Of a DNA stretch of 64,000 bases, positions 59,380 through 64,000 are shown piece after piece. The translations under genes and the position numbers were made by a program. Source of the stretch: Chamaecrista fasciculata (lineage: Eukaryota; Streptophyta; Magnoliopsida; Fabales; Fabaceae); the NCBI GenBank assembly GCA_003254925.1, contig QANZ01048043.1, positions 2,308 to 66,307 of the forward strand. The letters run 5' to 3'. The notes below the pieces were generated by a model. The model was not told the DNA's origin. It made no database searches and was given only the letters and a program-made list of their open reading frames with translations. How positions within the stretch are numbered: the stretch's first letter is position 1; every line of letters starts with the position of its first letter.

Positions 59380-59466
59380 CTTACAACCCACCTTGTGGGC
59401 CTATGGCGTGCTGGGCCAATGGCATCTTCTGCCAATTGGGCCTCCTAATTATTGGGTCTATTATCA
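59380..59466 (+). repeat. 87-bp segment duplicated exactly at 61754-61840
   Basis: The stretch from cttacaacccaccttg to gtctattatca is identical to 61754-61840 in the same orientation. It is an interior part of the GC-richer block, not a terminus. Confidence 0.9.
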
Positions 59467-60190
59467 CTAGTCCCAACAAAAGAAGTGAAACTCTGTCCCC
59501 ATCAGTGGAGTCCCCACGAGTGGATGACGGATACAACGTTTTTCGTTGGTTTGTTTCGAGGCGCTTTGTCCTTTCATTCCTGGCGCTTGGGCAATTATCC
59601 CGATCTGGATTGATTCAAGATGTGCTTTGCACTGCCTCCGCTGTTTTGCTACTTAGGCGCTCACGCGCCTTGATCTCCTTAGCGGCGTCGTGTCGTTTGG
59701 GCGTCCTTGCCTGCCTAAGGGCTTCTTGGCCCGATTATGTATTGGGCTTGGGGTAACTTTATCATTTGGACACAGTAATTATTGAGGCTATTATCACTAG
59801 TCCCTTTGAAAGAAGTGAGATTTTGTCCCCACGAGGGGAGTCCTGCTTAACGACGTTGTCGTTCGCTTATGATTTCTTGATGGCGCCATTGGCGTCCTCG
59901 TTCCGTTTGAAGGATTCTCAAGTTCCTAGCCTTATGGCTTGCGGCGTCCATAGTTTTGGCGTGTTCGCTAGGGAAGTTTGAGACTTAGTTTCCATTTGAA
60001 TCTTTTGAAGACCTTGGCGGTCTTTGCGTTAGGTCGCCATGCTTTCCACGAAGCCGATGGGACTTAATTGTGAGGGCAATGACTCGTAGTCGTGGGTAAG
60101 GACGCCATGCCTTCCACGAGGGTGTTGGGACCCAAAGTTGATGTTCGATACATGCGCATGTTTTTGTGGCTAGCCTCCCAAGGGATGATG

Positions 60191-60388
60191 TCCGCATGGG
60201 GTGTGGGTGCCATACCAACTGGACGTCAAGGTGTCCTAAAACCAAGGGAGGATCTGTCCGCTTGGGGTGTGAGTGCCATACCCACTGGACGTTAGGGCGT
60301 CCTAGAACCAAGGGAGGATATGTCCGCTTGGGGTGTGAGTGTCATACTCACTGGACGTCAGGGCGTCCTAGAATCGCTAAGGGCATCC
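60191..60388. repeat. 66-bp minisatellite, three copies
   Basis: Units start tccgc(a/t)tggggtgtg at 60191, 60257 and 60323, exactly 66 bases apart, each containing 'actggacgt(c/t)a(a/g)gg' and 'cctag(a)a'. The unit length is a multiple of three, so open frames show a repeated 22-residue motif. That is a by-product of the period and not evidence of a protein. Confidence 0.85.
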
Positions 60389-60690
60389 CTCTTGAGCGAT
60401 TTTCGCCTCATTGGGCTTCGGTTATGGACCGATTGGGCGTTAGGGCCCTTACCGCTTGGCGGCTTCGTTCTTGAGATAGCGTCAACGCCTTGTTTTGTCT
60501 TTGCCATTGTAGATCTTTGAACCAATTAGGCTTCGGTTATGCACCAGTATGTGTCAGGCGCCTAATGAGGCATGACTTTTGTTCTCCTCAATGCGAATGT
60601 GGATGCTGTTTGGATCGAGTCCATTAGCTTTTCATGTCTATAATTTATCCGAGGCTTTATCGCCGGTTTTGGCTAGACATCTGTCTAATA

Positions 60691-61753
60691 TAATACAAGT
60701 ATAAACTGTTAGTTTAAAGATAAATGAATCTAGTAAAAGAATTGAGAATAATAATTAATGCTTGCAACAAGACACTTTTACATCATTGTTTATTTAGAGT
60801 ATACCACTCTCTCCTTCCCATGAAATGCTCCAAGTTGATGATGGTAGATTGCGAGAATCTTGACTCCAACGTTAGCAAATGGGGGGTCCCCATGTCTCTA
60901 CATTGAGACAGTTTTAGTAATTGGGCATCAAGAGCCTAGTCTTCCTTGAAATGGTATGCCTGGGCATGGTGGGCGACTGCCAAGTGTTTGATCTTTTATG
61001 TGCAATCTTGGGAGGCTTTCTTGCCTCACTCTATTGAATTTCTGTAAAGTTCAAAACGAAGCTAAACTGTCAATGTAGAAAAATTATCAAATTAATCTAG
61101 TTGCTCAGGAATTTTTATGGTGGCGCCCATATGCTGGTGTAAGGATTTCCAAATGCTGAGAAGTGCCTGAGTTCTTGCCTTTTGAAAAATGGTACTAAAA
61201 CCAAGCATTCGATGCGTATTATTATTCGAACAAGTCCAATCCATATAAAATTGAGCCAAGGGCCAAAAGGGATTTTATATATCTGTGAAGAAATCCATAA
61301 ATGAAAGTACTATGATACCTTACAGTAATGATGGTATAATGAATTTGAAGCAGAAAGATAATTGCATGTGCTAGTGAAAGGAAGCAAGGGATGTCATTTC
61401 ATCCACATAATAAGCAGACCAGTTAATCCTGACATCCAAATCAACCCGTTGTGGGCACATTCAAGGTTCATCCATACAACTAACCATGTACAATTATGAT
61501 TACTTTATCAAAGTAAAACAAGCAAAAATGTAAGTATGTATATAACTTTGTCAAAGTTCTCATAGTCATTATGTCAAACACCTCATGTGTCTTCTAGTTC
61601 AAACCAGAATCTCAAATTTTGTTCAAGCTATGACAGCAATTTTAAAGCAAGTTCCAGCATATAGAGTCCCAAGAATTCTCAGATTAATTGAAATCTATGA
61701 TCAAATAATGGCAAATAGCAAATTCGTAATCAGAGAGATGTTTAGAAGTTGAA
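60691..61753. other. Spacer between the two copies of the 87-bp repeat
   Basis: Mixed-composition sequence with no assignable frame; some stretches (about 60780-61060, 61380-61470) are less AT-rich and could be remnants of genes, but I recognise nothing in them. Confidence 0.35.
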
Positions 61754-61840
61754 CTTACAACCCACCTTGTGGGCCTATGGCGTGCTGGGCCAATGGCATC
61801 TTCTGCCAATTGGGCCTCCTAATTATTGGGTCTATTATCA
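61754..61840 (+). repeat. Second copy of the 87-bp segment
   Basis: Identical to 59380-59466. It is isolated here: neither flank resembles the surroundings of the first copy. Confidence 0.9.
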
Positions 61841-61872
61841 ATATCACATGCCAAAAAATAAAAAAAGAAAAG

Positions 61873-62315
61873 CTTATAGAAGGCCAAAACCTCAAATTGG
61901 TCCTTTATCTTTCATTAGTTTTAGATTGGTTTTATATGTTTTCAAAATTTTTTAAATTGATCCAAAAAATACTGAATATGATAATATCTCTATCATTTCA
62001 AGTTAGAATATGACGCATACAAAGTTACAAGTTTCTTTTGACAAATACTTTAAAAGTAGATAACTTGTTTTACGATTAAAGAAAGTTTAACTGATCATAT
62101 CTTTCTTGTTTCATGGCTGAATGTTACAAATTCAAACCTGTGTTAAGTTTTGAAGAATTGTTTATTTGTTCAGCTAAGAACGTTAGAAATTAAGCTCAAA
62201 TCGCATCTCGAAAGTAGGTTTGAGATAAATTAAAAAAATAGAAAAATATATATGCCCAATCTGAAATAAATAAAAGATAAAGAAATAATTTGAAATTCAC
62301 CCCATATATAAGAAA
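61873..62315. repeat. Diverged foldback element, 'ctcaaattggtcctttatct' type
   Basis: The left arm 'caaattggtcctttatcttt' pairs imperfectly with the right arm near 62268-62310 ('aaagataaagaaataatttg'). The centre has 'actgatcatatctttcttgtttca', related to the motif in the 6230-6722 family. Confidence 0.45.
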
Positions 62316-64000
62316 CAAATTTGAAATTTTAGCATTTATTGAAAGTTCAAAATTTTGAGTGTTTCAATACATAAACTTTCACTTTGTTAGGATCAAACGT
62401 TTATCACTCGGTCAAAAGTTATAACTCTTAAGAAGATCGCAACTCTATTTTCATAATTCACAATAGAGCAAACACCCAAGTACAATAGTCAGACACCACA
62501 ATGTCTCCTTTCACTTTTGACTACAATACGAATGTCACAGTTGCCTTAATCGGCTGGACAAAAGAGACATTCGCCTTCATATCCAGAGGATCTGCCCTGC
62601 GCATCGTAGGTACTGAAGGAAAAAATGAGAAGAAGTGGTATGAAGATAGATGACCGCACTGGGGGCACAAAATGCAACTATGCATCTCTATTATTTGATT
62701 TATCTTTCATTTAAGGTAAAAAAAACTTATATTTTTCAGAATAGTCCTTGCGGACATTATAATAAGATTGATATTCTACAATATGTGATTATAATTAATT
62801 TAATTATGTTATTAAGGTCAAAGTCCTATTTTGGTCCCCCCCCCCCGATTTGCTCGAAAAGACCCACATCTTTTCTTCTTCAACGTATAATGATTCTCAG
62901 TCTAACATGAATTGTAGAAATAAAAAAGATTATCTTCAGCTTGAAACAAAGGACTATTTCTGCATAATCCTTTGTTCTAACGGCTCACACAAAAGGAGCT
63001 ACAGGGTGAGAGAGAGACAAAGAGAGAGAGAGAGAGCAAAAGATGAAGATTAAATATATTATGATTTTCATAATTCATAAGTCACATGGATAAATCTGTG
63101 TTGATGCTAAAAAATTTAAATTAATTATGTAAAAATATATATTTATCTATCTAATCTAACCTTACTTATTATTAGCGTTGTTTTTTTGGTTTGTTGATAC
63201 ATAAATATCAATTACAATGCATATTGATGTATATTTATATTTGTAAAGAAAAAAGAGATTATGTAACATGATTAAAATATCGTAAAAATTAAATCGATAA
63301 ATTAAAGAAATATTAAATTAACGGAGATTGAAAATGATAAAATAATATTTTTAATAAAAAAAAGAGACATATATACATATATATCATCAACATCATTTAG
63401 GATGTAACCATTCATTTCACACTATTTCCATAAGAGTAAGTCTAATATATCGCCAACATCATTTAAAGATATGGTTCATCTCGCACTTCTTCAGTAACAT
63501 TAAGTCTAACTCTAATATATCACCAACATCATTTAGAGATGCAAATGTTCATCTCACAATTCTTCGAGAAACAATATTTGAGTCTGGGATAATTTTGGAA
63601 TATTAAATTTGTAAGCAACCAACACATTTATAATGACAAAAGTACTGTTGTTACCTTCAACGTATGGGGTCATTTTCAATTATACTCATAACATTTTTTT
63701 TGATCAATTATACCTTAACGTTTCACATTTGAGTCAATTATATCACAACTCTTAATTAATTACATAATAGTCTAGCATGTTTGTCATCTTTAACAAACAG
63801 GTTCTTAGAAGCCATTAACAACTCTCATTCTCTTTACTTCTCAATTTCGACGACCACGACGAAACCATCACCAAAGATTGTATGTTAACACCAGGAGTTA
63901 GAGCTATTGGTATTTCTGCTCGATTGCAGGGAACTATGAAAAATAGAGGGGGAGAGTTTTTTTTTCTCAATTGCAGGTACCAGTTCGTTAAAGATGAAAA
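62316..64000. other. Repeat-rich AT sequence to the window end
   Basis: Holds a truncated foldback arm with a C run near 62816-62850 ('ttttggtccccccccc'), a (GA)n tract at 63009-63036, and an imperfect tandem array of about three 66-70-base units at about 63380-63570 (each with 'caacatcattta(g/a)'). From 63800 composition rises slightly ('cgacgaccacgacgaaaccat'), which may be the start of a gene beyond the window, but nothing can be called. Confidence 0.4.

Larger units (their letters stand above)
58585..60690. repeat. GC-richer retroelement-like block with internal direct repeats
   Basis: From about 58780 to 60690 base composition rises sharply compared with the AT-rich flanks. Words such as ggcgtcct, cttggcg and 'gtcccca' recur. 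A ~65-base unit ('attattgggtctattatcac' ... 'tccccatcagtggagtcc') at about 59449-59513 reappears diverged at 59777-59843. Open frames here have no recognisable domain. It looks like the LTR or untranslated region of a retrotransposon, but I cannot define ends, primer-binding site or proteins. Confidence 0.45.

Noticed and set aside
60166..60474. Open frame with a repeated CECHTHWT(L/S)GRPR motif that looks like a Cys/His repeat protein
   Set aside because: Created by the 66-bp minisatellite, whose period is a multiple of three. Other frames are also open, and no start, domain or gene context supports it.

Overview
This is nuclear DNA of a flowering plant, most likely a eudicot. The genes are spliced with short GT...AG introns, the intergenic DNA is very AT-rich and full of non-autonomous transposons, and the proteins belong to plant families: DMR6-like oxygenase, PPR, HIPP, ILR1-like hydrolase, membrane-tethered NAC factor and mTERF4. 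I cannot name the species. It is a draft assembly, with N runs at 35572-36166 and 47398-47556 and single Ns at 19111, 41350 and 45272.

Layout from left to right. A 2-oxoglutarate dioxygenase of the DMR6/DLO salicylate hydroxylase type (617-5337, +) and the alpha subunit of the nascent polypeptide-associated complex (6991-8686, +). A Cys-rich exon split by a hAT element (9273-10421, -). An intronless PPR protein (12101-14776, -). Two heavy-metal-associated-domain proteins: a small one lacking the metal CxxC pair (18088-19888, -) and a two-domain isoprenylated one with a CaaX box (23076-25263, -). An ILR1-like IAA-amino acid hydrolase (30550-33509, -). A NAC factor with a C-terminal membrane anchor (37051-39945, -). 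A block of nested mobile elements (40.6-47.8 kb). An mTERF4/BSM/RUGOSA2-type chloroplast protein (49034-50614, +). A CCR4-like endonuclease/exonuclease/phosphatase with two EF-hands inside its catalytic domain (52898-56206, -). From 57 to 64 kb there is only repeat-derived sequence, including a GC-richer block with a 66-bp minisatellite.

Every spliced model was assembled by hand from donor and acceptor sites, and each gives an uninterrupted frame whose total length is a multiple of three. The genes act in separate processes (salicylate and auxin catabolism, translation, organelle RNA handling, metal binding, stress transcription). Nothing suggests they form a cluster or system.

The unusual content is mostly in the mobile elements: long-inverted-repeat foldback elements of the 'TTTGGTCC' type, three hAT-like elements with GC-rich or GGTTTG subterminal repeats, a hAT nested in a Harbinger-like element, a Helitron 3' end, a Stowaway MITE, a 5'-truncated LINE with a perfect 15-bp target duplication, and tRNA-derived SINE-like pieces. 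I did not find a convincing new biological system.
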